A stretch of DNA of 64,000 bases from Clostridia bacterium (GTDB taxonomy: Bacteria; Bacillota; Clostridia; Oscillospirales; CAG-272). The position numbers and the translations under genes were made by a program. Location: assembly GCA_017464805.1 (NCBI GenBank), contig JAFTYE010000005.1, forward strand, positions 62,001 to 126,000. Direction: 5' to 3'. Positions 1-7,955 of this stretch are shown piece after piece (position 1 is the stretch's first letter; every line of letters begins with the position of its first letter). The notes beneath the pieces are model-generated. The model was not told the DNA's origin and made no database searches. It worked only from the letters and a program-made list of their open reading frames with translations.

Positions 1-1029
1 ATGATGCTCAAGCTCAAGGTCGATAAGAACGGCGAGGGCCATTGCTATACCTGCATGGGCTGCCGCTCTTTCCTGACCCCCTACGTTGACGAAAACGGTC
101 AGCCGAAGTACTACGGCCGTTTCAATCAGGGCGTCGTTACCCTGAATCTGGTAGATGTGGCACTTTCCTCGGGCGGCAATATCGAGAAGTTCTGGAAGAT
201 CTTTGACGAGCGTCTGGATCTCTGCTACCGTGCCCTGATGTGCCGTCACAATCGCCTCATGGGCACGCTCTCCGATGCCGCACCCATTCTGTGGCAGCAC
301 GGCGCGTTGGCCAGACTGCAGAAGGGAGAGACGATCGATAAGCTGCTCTTTGGCGGCTACTCGACCATCTCGCTCGGCTACGCCGGTCTTTACGAGTGCG
401 TTCGCTATATGACGGGCAAATCGCACACCGATCCCTCGGCTACTCCCTTTGCGCTGGAGGTCATGGAGTATATGAACGCCGCTTGCCGTCGCTGGAAGGC
501 ACAGGAGAACATGGATTTCAGTCTGTACGGTACGCCGCTGGAATCCACCACCTACAAGTTTGCCAAGTGCCTGCAAAAGCGCTTCGGCATCGTCGAGGGC
601 GTGACCGACAAGAACTATATCACCAACAGCTACCACATCCACGTGACCGAGGACATCAACGCCTTCGACAAGCTGGCCTTTGAGGCACAGTTCCAGGCTC
701 TGTCCCCCGGCGGCGCGATTAGCTACGTCGAGGTTCCCAATATGCAGGACAACCTACCCGCGGTCATGGAAGTGATGAAGTTCATCTACGATCACATCAT
801 GTACGCGGAGCTTAACACCAAATCCGACTACTGTCAGGAGTGCGGCTTTGACGGCGAGATTGCCATCAAGACCGACGAGGACGGCAAACTGGTTTGGGAG
901 TGCCCCGAGTGCCACAATCGTGATCAAAGTAAAATGAATGTCGCTCGCCGTACTTGCGGCTATATCGGTACTCAGTACTGGAACCAGGGCCGCACACAGG
1001 AGATCAAGGAGCGCGTACTCCACTTGTAA
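1..1029 (+). CDS. nrdD: Anaerobic (class III) ribonucleoside-triphosphate reductase, C-terminal part
   Basis: This is the C-terminal 342 residues of the oxygen-sensitive enzyme that reduces ribonucleotides to deoxyribonucleotides under anaerobiosis. The window edge cuts the 5' end, so the real start lies outside. Visible landmarks are the thiyl-radical cysteine in MGCRSFL (Cys21 of the fragment), the two CxxC pairs of the C-terminal zinc ribbon (Cys278/281 and Cys301/304) and the glycyl-radical motif RTCGYIG with Gly320 near the C-terminus. The family normally has an N-terminal ATP-cone and needs the radical-SAM activase NrdG. NrdG is not the next gene on this side; a small membrane-protein gene follows 9 bases after the stop. 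Confidence 0.97.
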   Translation: MMLKLKVDKNGEGHCYTCMGCRSFLTPYVDENGQPKYYGRFNQGVVTLNLVDVALSSGGNIEKFWKIFDERLDLCYRALMCRHNRLMGTLSDAAPILWQHGALARLQKGETIDKLLFGGYSTISLGYAGLYECVRYMTGKSHTDPSATPFALEVMEYMNAACRRWKAQENMDFSLYGTPLESTTYKFAKCLQKRFGIVEGVTDKNYITNSYHIHVTEDINAFDKLAFEAQFQALSPGGAISYVEVPNMQDNLPAVMEVMKFIYDHIMYAELNTKSDYCQECGFDGEIAIKTDEDGKLVWECPECHNRDQSKMNVARRTCGYIGTQYWNQGRTQEIKERVLHL

Positions 1030-1038
1030 GGAGAAAAC

Positions 1039-1428
1039 ATGGAAGAACAGAAACCCCGAGCGGACAGCCGTGCTCGCTTCGTTGTTGGCACCGTCGTTCA
1101 TTCTCTGGCTTTTGTTGCTTTCCTTGCCGCCATGCTTTTCGGCATCACCGCTATCTTCACCTATGCGCAGGGAAGTGTATCCGAAGAACCGTTTGAGGGC
1201 TTCGGCACCGCATTCGGTGCCGTGATCCTCTTTATCGTCTTTTTGATATCCGGGGGGATACACCAGATACTTGGCTACATCGGTATTCCGATCCTCTTTC
1301 CCTGTCGCGTAACCGAGAGCCGCGTCCGCCGTACGGCGGCGCGCGTGCTTATAATCTCGCAGGCAGTCGCGCTTGCTTTGGACTTCGTCCTTTTCGCCGC
1401 GATCCTGCTCATCTTCCGCGCATCATAA
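1039..1428 (+). CDS. Small integral membrane protein, unknown function
   Basis: The predicted product has 129 residues with about three hydrophobic segments (residues 14-40, 55-80 and 103-127) and a charged N-terminus. I recognise no family. The start is supported by AAGGAG seven to eight bases upstream, and the gene follows nrdD by only 9 bases, so the two are probably co-transcribed. A strong terminator follows. Nothing in the sequence links it mechanistically to nucleotide reduction. Confidence 0.75.
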   Translation: MEEQKPRADSRARFVVGTVVHSLAFVAFLAAMLFGITAIFTYAQGSVSEEPFEGFGTAFGAVILFIVFLISGGIHQILGYIGIPILFPCRVTESRVRRTAARVLIISQAVALALDFVLFAAILLIFRAS

Positions 1429-1429
1429 A

Positions 1430-1465
1430 CAAAACAGGCAACCCATGCGGGTTGCCTGTTTTGTT
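1430..1465. terminator. Intrinsic terminator, bidirectional
   Basis: A GC-rich stem AACAGGCAACC with its complement GGTTGCCTGTT and flanking A and T runs can end transcription both of the nrdD operon and, from the other strand, of the convergent CorC-family gene. Confidence 0.85.
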
Positions 1466-1483
1466 ATATGGAGAGAGGTGGGA

Positions 1484-2842
1484 TCAATCCTCACCATCAT
1501 CGTCCTCATTTTCATCCTCATCCTCCTCATCGGGGGCGATGACGGTGACGATGGCGGTGTCCATCTGGTGATCGACCACGTTTGTGACACGGATCTGCAG
1601 CTTGTCGGTCGTGACCTCGCAGGTCGTGCCGTCCTCGGGGATCTGACCCAGCGCAGCGAATACCAGACCGCCGAAGGTGTCGAAATCGTCATCCGACAGC
1701 TCCACGCCCAATGTCTCCTCCACCTCGCCGATGGTCGCGGTTCCGCGGATCTGCCAGGTGCCGTCCTCAAGGGCGAGGATCTGCTCGACCTTTTCCTCGG
1801 TCGCCGCCTCCTCGTCGTCTACGTTGCCGACAAGGCGCTCGACCAAGTCGTTGACCGTGACGATGCCCAGTACGCCGCCGTATTCATCCAGCACGATGGC
1901 AATGCGGTTGCGGGTTTTTTTCATGTTGCGGAACAAAAGATCCGCCTTGACTCCCTCGGGTACGAAGTAGGCAGGGCGCACCGCCTCGCGCATCACCGTT
2001 TCGCGGTCATGATTGTCCAGACGGAAATAGTCCTTGGCATTCAGCACACCCACGACGTTATCGACCGTTTCGTGACACACGGGATACATGGTATGGCGGT
2101 TTTCGTGAACCGTCTTGTCCCATTCCTCCATGTCCTCGTCCATCCACAGCATGGCCACGTCGGTGCGGTGGGTCGCAAGCTCCCCTGCCGTCAGATCGTC
2201 AAACTCAAAGATGTTCTGAATAAACTCTTTTTCCTCGTTGTCGATGGCTCCGCTCTGGTTTCCCACGTCCACCATCATCAAAATGTCCTCCTCGGAGGCC
2301 TCCTCCTCGTTGGCGTTCGGATCAATGCCGATGAGGCGCAGAATGCCGTTGGTCGAAACGGTTAGTAGCCATACGATCGGTGCAAAGAGCTTCGCAATAA
2401 AGGAAATAGGGGCGGAGAGTGCCAGCGCAACCGCCTCGGCCTTGCGTTGAGCAACGCGCTTCGGCACCAGCTCGCCGAAGATCAGCGTGATATAAGATAG
2501 GATCAGCGTGACAAGAATCAGCGCGATCGTCTCATATGTTGTCAGATAGGCAGCCGGCGCACCCAGCGAGATCGCCCATTTTGCCAGTGGCTCGGCAAAG
2601 TTCTCGGCCGCAAAGGCACTTCCGAGAAAGCCCGACAGGGTGATCGCCACCTGAATGGTGGATAGAAAGCGTGCGGGTTGCTTGGTCAGACGGGCAAGGC
2701 GCTTCGCACGCTTGTTCCCCTCGTCTGCCATTTTGTTTAATTTCGTGTCGCTGATGCCCAGCACGGCAATTTCCGCGCAGGCAAAAACGGCGTTCAGTGC
2801 AATCAGAAGCAGCTGCAAAAGCAGCATCCATAGGTAATCCAA
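1484..2842 (-). CDS. HlyC/CorC (CNNM-like) family membrane protein with CBS domains
   Basis: The 452-residue protein has an N-terminal DUF21/CNNM membrane domain (about residues 1-190, four hydrophobic segments), a pair of CBS domains (about 205-330), a CorC/HlyC C-terminal domain (about 345-430) and a very acidic tail rich in Asp and Glu. The family is linked to Mg2+ or Co2+ efflux and ion homeostasis; older names such as hemolysin C are misleading. The start chosen is a TTG preceded by GGGAGG six bases away; an ATG at codon 6 has no ribosome site. Transcription starts about 200 bases upstream from a perfect promoter, leaving a structured leader with a terminator-like hairpin, so metal- or ligand-controlled attenuation is plausible. 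Confidence 0.93.
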   Translation of the reverse strand: MDYLWMLLLQLLLIALNAVFACAEIAVLGISDTKLNKMADEGNKRAKRLARLTKQPARFLSTIQVAITLSGFLGSAFAAENFAEPLAKWAISLGAPAAYLTTYETIALILVTLILSYITLIFGELVPKRVAQRKAEAVALALSAPISFIAKLFAPIVWLLTVSTNGILRLIGIDPNANEEEASEEDILMMVDVGNQSGAIDNEEKEFIQNIFEFDDLTAGELATHRTDVAMLWMDEDMEEWDKTVHENRHTMYPVCHETVDNVVGVLNAKDYFRLDNHDRETVMREAVRPAYFVPEGVKADLLFRNMKKTRNRIAIVLDEYGGVLGIVTVNDLVERLVGNVDDEEAATEEKVEQILALEDGTWQIRGTATIGEVEETLGVELSDDDFDTFGGLVFAALGQIPEDGTTCEVTTDKLQIRVTNVVDHQMDTAIVTVIAPDEEDEDENEDDDGED

Positions 2843-3043
2843 AATAAACCTCCCAAGACGGTCGTCTTTACAATTTCAAAAGTCGTAAAAAAGCACAAAA
2901 AGACACAACCCGTCGTTCATTCACGAAAACGCAGGCTATGTCTTACAACTTTTTGAGTATATAAGGGAGGCTTTTCGCTACTTCGCGTGGTACTGTCACC
3001 TTCCATGATTTCTGCAGGCCATCTCCTTCCTTTTGACGGTATT
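2843..3043 (-). promoter_or_regulatory. Long structured 5' leader (candidate riboswitch or attenuator)
   Basis: Between the predicted start of transcription near 3043 and the TTG start of the CorC-family gene lie about 200 untranslated bases. Read on the minus strand, the 5' part (3035-2961) can fold into a domain closed by AAGGAAGG/CCUCCCUU with two small internal hairpins. The next part (2943-2902) forms a stem GACAUAGCC/GGGUUGUGUC followed by UUUUU, as in an intrinsic terminator. A further outer helix pairs 2954-2943 with 2888-2878. I compared the conserved cores I know for M-box, yybP-ykoY, NiCo, fluoride, THF, glycine, c-di-AMP and TPP classes and it fits none of them. Confidence 0.6.
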
Positions 3044-3049
3044 GCGGAC

Positions 3050-3078
3050 ATTATACCATATAATTTTCCCTTTGTCAA
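3050..3078 (-). promoter_or_regulatory. Sigma-A promoter of the CorC-family gene
   Basis: On the minus strand there is TTGACA (3078-3073), a 17-base spacer ending in TGG, and TATAAT (3055-3050). This is a perfect consensus with an extended -10 element. Confidence 0.9.
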
Positions 3079-3141
3079 GCCCCCTTCTTTGTGAAAAGAA
3101 AAGGGGGAGCGCGCCTGCGCTCCCCTTCGGGATCGGTCGGA

Positions 3142-4974
3142 TCAGCCAAGAGGCTCAAACACATCTGCCCCGTGCTTGCACAGCGGGCAGATAAAGTCGG
3201 CGGGCAGCTCCTCGCCCTCATACACGTAGCCGCAGATGGTGCATACGTAGCCCTTTTTCTTCGTATCGGCAGGACTTTCTTTGATATTTTTGTGGTAGTA
3301 GGCATAGGTGGCGGAAGGCTTTTCGGAGAGCACGCGAGCCTCGGTCACCTCGGCAATGAACAGGGTGTGTGTGCCGCAGTCCACCGCCTCCTTCACGCGA
3401 CAGCAAATGACCGTGTTCGCCGTGCCTGCGTAGTACAGAACGCCGTTCTCGGCGCGGGAAAGATCCGTACGCCCCGTGCACTTGTCGGCCTCGCGACCGC
3501 TGACAAAGCCGAAGTCGCGGATCGTGTCAAAGCTCGTTTCCTCGGTCAACACGGACAGGTTGAACACACCCGTGCGCAGGATCATGTCGTGGGTGTGGTT
3601 TTGCTTGTTTACGGAAACGTTCACGGTCTTGGGGGTATCGGTGAGCAGGGCGGCGGTGTTGATCACGCAAGCGTTGTCCTTCTCTCCCTCGCGTGCAAAT
3701 GCAAGGAACAGACCGTAGGAAATGTTGTTAAAGGCGGCGGACTCTATCTCACCACTGGTGGGAAGGGAGCAGGTCGGGCAAATGTCGGCCGCGATCGTAT
3801 CCGCCAGGGCAAAGATCTCTTGCTCCTCACCTGCCTGTAAGGCGGAACGAACGGTCACGGTGTCCGAAAGGAAGGTGATGTCACGGCATCCTTCCAGTAT
3901 CTCGCGCATGCCCTTGCCAGCCGAAGGTGCCCAGGAGCCGTTTTCGATCAGCGAAACGGTGCGGCGGGAGAGGTTGTGCGCCGCCAGATCCCGCAGCAGC
4001 TCCTCCATCGAGATGAACACGCCTGCGTTGTAGGTGGTGGAGGCAAAGACCAGATGACTGTATTGGAATGCGGCCGCCACGATCTCGGAGGCGGGGGTCA
4101 CCGACACGTCAAACACCGTCACGGGTACACCTTGCTCGGAAAGTCGGGTGGCAAGAATTTCGGCGGCTACGGCAGTGTTGCCGTACACCGATGCGTAAGC
4201 GATCATCACCCCGCGCACCTCGGGCGTATAGGTGCTCCACTTTTGATACTTTTCCACGTAGGACGCGATATCCTTGCGCCATACAAAGCCGTGGAGAGGA
4301 CAGAGCAGATCGATCGCAAGGGGTGCGGCCTTTTTTAAGAGAGCCTGCACCTGTGCGCCGTATTTGCCCACGATGTTGCAGTAGTAGCGGCGCGCCTCGT
4401 CCAGATAGTCACGCATGAAATCCACCTCATCGGCAAACAGCGCACCGTTAAGGGCCCCGAAGGTGCCGAATGCGTCCGCCGAAAAGAGGATGTGCTCGCT
4501 TTCCTCATACGCCACCATAACCTCGGGCCAGTGTACCATCGGTGCCATCACGAAGTGCAGGGTATGCTTGCCAAGCGACAGGGTGTCGCCCTCCTTCACC
4601 AGCACCACGCGGGAGCGGTCCTGCGGGCCGAAGAAACGCTCCATCATCGCAAGGATCTTCTGATTGCAGACCACCTTCGCCTCGGGATGGCGGGAAAGCA
4701 GGTCGGCCAATGTGGCCGAATGATCGGGCTCCATGTGAAGCACGACCACGTAGTCAAGCGGCTCACCGCCGAGTGTGTGCTCCACATTGGCGAAAAATAC
4801 GCTTGCCACGGCGCGGTCTACCGTATCAAACAACACATTCTTTTCGTCACGGAGTAGGTAAGAGTTGTAGGAAACACCGCGGGGAACGGAGTAGACTCCC
4901 TCAAACATGGCCAGGCGACGGTCGTTTGCACCCACCCAGGTCAGGGACTCGTTGATCTTTCTTGTGCAGTACAT
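3142..4974 (-). CDS. Flavodiiron protein with flavin-reductase and rubredoxin domains
   Basis: The 610-residue cytosolic enzyme reduces O2 to water and/or NO to N2O, protecting anaerobes. The order of domains is a metallo-beta-lactamase-like diiron domain (1-250, with the ligand motif HMEPDH at 80-85), flavodoxin (about 255-395), a flavin-reductase-like FMN domain (about 410-560) and a C-terminal rubredoxin with CTICGYVYEG and CPLCKHG cysteine pairs. Having both reductase and rubredoxin on one chain means electrons may pass from NAD(P)H to the diiron site without separate partners. The ATG at 4974 has AGGAGAG upstream; the in-frame extension before it has no ribosome site. It is transcribed divergently from the acyltransferase gene. 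Confidence 0.95.
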   Translation of the reverse strand: MYCTRKINESLTWVGANDRRLAMFEGVYSVPRGVSYNSYLLRDEKNVLFDTVDRAVASVFFANVEHTLGGEPLDYVVVLHMEPDHSATLADLLSRHPEAKVVCNQKILAMMERFFGPQDRSRVVLVKEGDTLSLGKHTLHFVMAPMVHWPEVMVAYEESEHILFSADAFGTFGALNGALFADEVDFMRDYLDEARRYYCNIVGKYGAQVQALLKKAAPLAIDLLCPLHGFVWRKDIASYVEKYQKWSTYTPEVRGVMIAYASVYGNTAVAAEILATRLSEQGVPVTVFDVSVTPASEIVAAAFQYSHLVFASTTYNAGVFISMEELLRDLAAHNLSRRTVSLIENGSWAPSAGKGMREILEGCRDITFLSDTVTVRSALQAGEEQEIFALADTIAADICPTCSLPTSGEIESAAFNNISYGLFLAFAREGEKDNACVINTAALLTDTPKTVNVSVNKQNHTHDMILRTGVFNLSVLTEETSFDTIRDFGFVSGREADKCTGRTDLSRAENGVLYYAGTANTVICCRVKEAVDCGTHTLFIAEVTEARVLSEKPSATYAYYHKNIKESPADTKKKGYVCTICGYVYEGEELPADFICPLCKHGADVFEPLG

Positions 4975-5007
4975 AGGGCTCTCCTTTTTTGGAAATTCGT
5001 TATGTAC

Positions 5008-5036
5008 AGTATAGCATTTTTTTGCGCCTTTTGCAA
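5008..5036 (-). promoter_or_regulatory. Promoter of the flavodiiron gene
   Basis: The minus strand has TTGCAA (5036-5031), 17 bases, TATACT (5013-5008), about 35 bases before the start codon. Confidence 0.75.
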
Positions 5037-5096
5037 TTATCCGAACAAAATTTTGCGAATTATGCAAAATATGAAAAAAATGTTAACGAAAATTCC

Positions 5097-5125
5097 TTGC
5101 AAGACACCCCGCCGTATGGTATAAT
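5097..5125 (+). promoter_or_regulatory. Promoter of the acyltransferase-like gene
   Basis: TTGCAA at 5097, a 17-base spacer ending in TGG, and TATAAT at 5120-5125, giving a short leader before the GGAGG site at 5147. Confidence 0.8.
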
Positions 5126-5157
5126 GGGGGCAAAGCATGAAATTTCGGAGGATTGCC

Positions 5158-6435
5158 ATGAAGATCAAGGTAAAAGAGAAGGACTACGAGGCAGTCTTGG
5201 CCATGCCGCGCAAGTCTCACAAAAAGCCCATGAAGCAAAGCATGCTTTTTCGCCTGCTCCTTCGCGTGCTTTCCGCGTTCGAGCTGCGCAAGGTTCGCTT
5301 CACCTGTAAGAAGATCGGCATGGAGCGGCTTGGTAAGCGCGAGCCCTGCCTTGTGCTGATGAACCATTCCAGTTTCATTGATTTGAAGATCGCCTCCACG
5401 CTTCTGTTTCATCGCCCCTTCAACATCGTCTGTACAAGCGACGGATTTGTCGGCAAAAATTGGCTGATGCGCCGCCTCGGCTGTATCCCGACCACCAAAT
5501 TTGTCTCGGACGTGGGACTGGTGCGCGATATGGCCTACGCCTTCAAAACGCTGAAGTCCAGCGTGCTCATGTACCCCGAGGCAAGCTACAGCTTTGACGG
5601 TACGGCCACCCCCCTGCCCGACAGCATCGGCCAGTGCTTGAAAATGTTCGGCGTACCCGTGGTGATGATCCGTACCTACGGTGCGTTCGCGCGCGACCCA
5701 CTCTATAACTGCTTGCAGCAACGCAAGGTAGATGTGTCCGCCGAGATGGAATACCTGCTCTCGCCCGAGGATATTGCCGAAAAATCCGCCGAGGAGCTGA
5801 CCGCGATCCTTGCGGCACAGTTTGACTTCGACTACTTCCGCTGGCAGAAGGAAAACAGCATCCGCATCACCGAGCCCTTCCGTGCGGACGGTCTTAATCG
5901 CGTGCTGTACAAATGCCCGCATTGTTTTGCCGAGGGAAAAACCGAGGGCAAGGGCACTCATATCACCTGCCACGCCTGCGGTAAGAGCTATGAGCTGACC
6001 GAATACGGCGAGCTTCGTGCCACGGAGGGAGAAACCGAGTTTTCCCATATTCCCGATTGGTACGCGTGGGAGCGCCGGTGCGTCCGAGAAGAACTGGAAA
6101 ACGGTACCTATCGTCTGGATGTTTCCGTGGATATTTCGGTACTAGTCGATACACAGTGTATTTATCGTGTGGGAGACGGCCGCCTCCTTCACACCGGCGA
6201 GGGCTTTCACCTCACGGGATGCGAGGGAAAATTGGATTATACCCAAAAGCCGAAAAGCTCTTACAGTCTTTACTCGGACTTCTTTTGGTATGAGATCGCG
6301 GATGTTATCTGCATCGGCAACTCCAAAATGCAGTATTATTGCTTCCCCCGCATGAAGGGCGACATCGTCGCCAAGGCGCGCCTGGCCGCCGAGGAGCTGT
6401 ATAAGCTCTCGCGCCGCGTGCCCGCTACCGTATAA
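5158..6435 (+). CDS. PlsC-like 1-acylglycerol-phosphate acyltransferase with a zinc ribbon
   Basis: The 425-residue protein carries the acyltransferase motif NHSSFID (NHxxxxD type) near residue 75 and a YPEASYSFDG segment equivalent to the FPEG block, placing it in the PlsC superfamily that transfers acyl chains to lysophospholipids or related acceptors. A CPHC...CHAC zinc-ribbon-like insert lies at about residues 255-285, followed by a beta-rich C-terminal domain of unknown role; typical PlsC proteins are only about 240 residues. GGAGG at 5147-5151 selects the ATG at 5158 rather than the in-frame ATG at 5137. The actual acceptor cannot be read from sequence. Confidence 0.82.
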   Translation: MKIKVKEKDYEAVLAMPRKSHKKPMKQSMLFRLLLRVLSAFELRKVRFTCKKIGMERLGKREPCLVLMNHSSFIDLKIASTLLFHRPFNIVCTSDGFVGKNWLMRRLGCIPTTKFVSDVGLVRDMAYAFKTLKSSVLMYPEASYSFDGTATPLPDSIGQCLKMFGVPVVMIRTYGAFARDPLYNCLQQRKVDVSAEMEYLLSPEDIAEKSAEELTAILAAQFDFDYFRWQKENSIRITEPFRADGLNRVLYKCPHCFAEGKTEGKGTHITCHACGKSYELTEYGELRATEGETEFSHIPDWYAWERRCVREELENGTYRLDVSVDISVLVDTQCIYRVGDGRLLHTGEGFHLTGCEGKLDYTQKPKSSYSLYSDFFWYEIADVICIGNSKMQYYCFPRMKGDIVAKARLAAEELYKLSRRVPATV

Positions 6436-6476
6436 ACAAGAAGCCCCCTGCTGTGCAGGGAGGCTTCTTGTTTTTA
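6436..6476. terminator. Intrinsic terminator between convergent genes
   Basis: The stem AAGAAGCCCCCTGC/GCAGGGAGGCTTCTT with a T run serves the acyltransferase gene; the A run on the other side allows use by azlD as well. Confidence 0.85.
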
Positions 6477-6794
6477 TAAGAGAGAAAGAATCCATTCACA
6501 AAGGAACACCGCCACCGAGGAACAGGCGGCCACCGTAACCAGGCTTCGGCGGAAGTAGGCCAGCACTACGGCGACGGCAAAGCCAACTGCTGCTGCAATC
6601 ACCGAACTTGCGGCGAAGAAAATGGCGGGTACCACCATCGCGGAGAGCACCGCGTAGGGAACGTAGTAGAGGAAGGACAGAACAAATCGGTTTTCGATTT
6701 TGTGTCGCACCAGCACCAGGGGGATCATGCGGATGAGGTAGGTCACTCCCGCCATCACAAGCAAATAAAGCCAGAATTCGGGTCTTACGGTCAC
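6474..6794 (-). CDS. azlD: Branched-chain amino acid transport protein AzlD
   Basis: A 106-residue protein with four hydrophobic segments, matching the small AzlD subunit that works with AzlC in exporting branched-chain amino acids. It starts with GTG at 6794 overlapping the TGA stop of azlC (GTGA), so translation is probably coupled. Family recognition rests on size, topology, the motif TYLIRMIPLVL near the N-terminus and the strict pairing with azlC. Confidence 0.9.
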   Translation of the reverse strand: MTVRPEFWLYLLVMAGVTYLIRMIPLVLVRHKIENRFVLSFLYYVPYAVLSAMVVPAIFFAASSVIAAAVGFAVAVVLAYFRRSLVTVAACSSVAVFLCEWILSLL

Positions 6795-7519
6795 GGTGCA
6801 TCACCCCCCTCCGTTTCCTCTTGCGCGGGGGGCAGCGGAGCAAGCCACGCAAAGAGAGCCGAGGCCACCACCGCGCAAATGATGATGACAAAGCCGTCGG
6901 GAACGATCTGCAAGGGTGGTAAATAGTAAAACAGACAGGAAAGCGTCACTGAGAGGGCTACGCAAAGGGCAGTTGCCTTACGCTCGCGCATCGCAGGCAC
7001 TACTACCGCGATCAGCATGCCGTAAATGGCCACACCGAGAGCAGAGATCACCGCAGGCGGCAGGATGTTGCCCGCAATGGCACCGATCAGTGTGCCCGAG
7101 GTCCAGCCGATGACGGGCGAGGTGATCAGGCCGTACATGTAAGCCGAGGTAAGGGTATGCGGCTGTGCCGTGGACACGGCAAAGATCTCATCGGTGTTGC
7201 CAAAGGCGATGAGAAAACGCTCTGCACGGGTGACGCCGCGATCCAACTTTTGGGAAAGGGATACGGACATCAAGGCGTAGCGCATATTGATGACCAGCTG
7301 GGTCAATGCCAGCTCGATCAGACTGCCGCCCGCCGCGATGATGGGAACGCCCGCCAGCTGCCCCGCCGAGGTCAGGTTGGTCAGGGAAATGAGCGTTGCC
7401 TCCGCGACTGACAGGCCGCTGCCCACCGTGAAGATGCCGAAGGAAAAGGAGACCGCCAGGTATCCTAGCATGATGGGAATGCCGTGCACAAAGCCGCGCA
7501 AAAAATCTTTTCGTTTCAT
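6791..7519 (-). CDS. azlC: Branched-chain amino acid permease AzlC
   Basis: A 242-residue AzlC-family membrane protein (IPIMLGYLAVSFSFGI near residue 15, several further helices). With AzlD it forms a likely amino-acid exporter in the cytoplasmic membrane. The start at 7519 is chosen because CGGAG lies five bases upstream and because the 20 residues before it do not resemble the family. It is the first gene of a two-gene operon read from a consensus promoter at 7618-7646. Confidence 0.92.
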   Translation of the reverse strand: MKRKDFLRGFVHGIPIMLGYLAVSFSFGIFTVGSGLSVAEATLISLTNLTSAGQLAGVPIIAAGGSLIELALTQLVINMRYALMSVSLSQKLDRGVTRAERFLIAFGNTDEIFAVSTAQPHTLTSAYMYGLITSPVIGWTSGTLIGAIAGNILPPAVISALGVAIYGMLIAVVVPAMRERKATALCVALSVTLSCLFYYLPPLQIVPDGFVIIICAVVASALFAWLAPLPPAQEETEGGDAP

Positions 7520-7582
7520 AACTGCTCCGTTTAGAATTTTGGCAACTGTTTGCCGCATCTTTTGATACGATGTCTGCAAATA

Positions 7583-7614
7583 TGCCCCCCTCTGCCATGG
7601 CAGAGGGGGCTTTT
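7583..7614. other. Perfect hairpin at the 5' end of the azlCD transcript
   Basis: A 13-base-pair stem (GCCCCCTCTGCCA with its complement) lies immediately after the predicted azlCD transcription start. Read on the plus strand it is followed by TTTTCTT and would act as a terminator; read on the minus strand there is no T run, so there it would be a 5'-terminal mRNA hairpin. Confidence 0.7.
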
Positions 7615-7617
7615 CTT

Positions 7618-7646
7618 ATTGTAGCACAAGCCCCCCGCAATGTCAA
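7618..7646 (-). promoter_or_regulatory. Promoter of azlCD
   Basis: On the minus strand TTGACA (7646-7641), 17 bases, TACAAT (7623-7618). Confidence 0.85.
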
Positions 7647-7703
7647 GAAGACATTTACCCGAATAGGATAATAAAGAATAAAACCGCAGGAAAGGAACGC
7701 GTG

Positions 7704-7955
7704 ATGAATGGTATGACACTTTCGGATATGAAGCCGGGGGAGAGGGCAACGGTCATTTCTCTTGTCGGGGAAACGGGCATGCGCCGCCGACTTCTGGACA
7801 TCGGGCTTGTGGAAAATGCAGTGGTCGAATGCGTGGGTATCTCCCCCCTCGGCGATCCGCTTGCTTTTCGTATTTTGGGGGCGGTAATCGCTATCCGACG
7901 CCGTGACGGCCGCGCCGTTACCGTGCAAAAAAAGGGGGTGGCAGCGTGGGCATGA
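7704..7955 (+). CDS. feoA: Ferrous iron transport protein A
   Basis: An 83-residue SH3-like FeoA protein (MTLSDMKPGERATV...MRRRLLDIGL...) that supports the FeoB iron transporter at the membrane. An AAAGGA ribosome site at 7691-7696 favours the ATG at 7704 over the GTG one codon earlier. The gene overlaps the start of feoB by about 10 bases. No clear promoter consensus was found in the 60 bases upstream. Confidence 0.93.
   Translation: MNGMTLSDMKPGERATVISLVGETGMRRRLLDIGLVENAVVECVGISPLGDPLAFRILGAVIAIRRRDGRAVTVQKKGVAAWA

Noticed and set aside
2843-3043. M-box or yybP-ykoY identity for the CorC leader
   Set aside because: The conserved cores of these classes (for example the GGGGAGUAGC block seen at 41727) are not present, so I left it unclassified.
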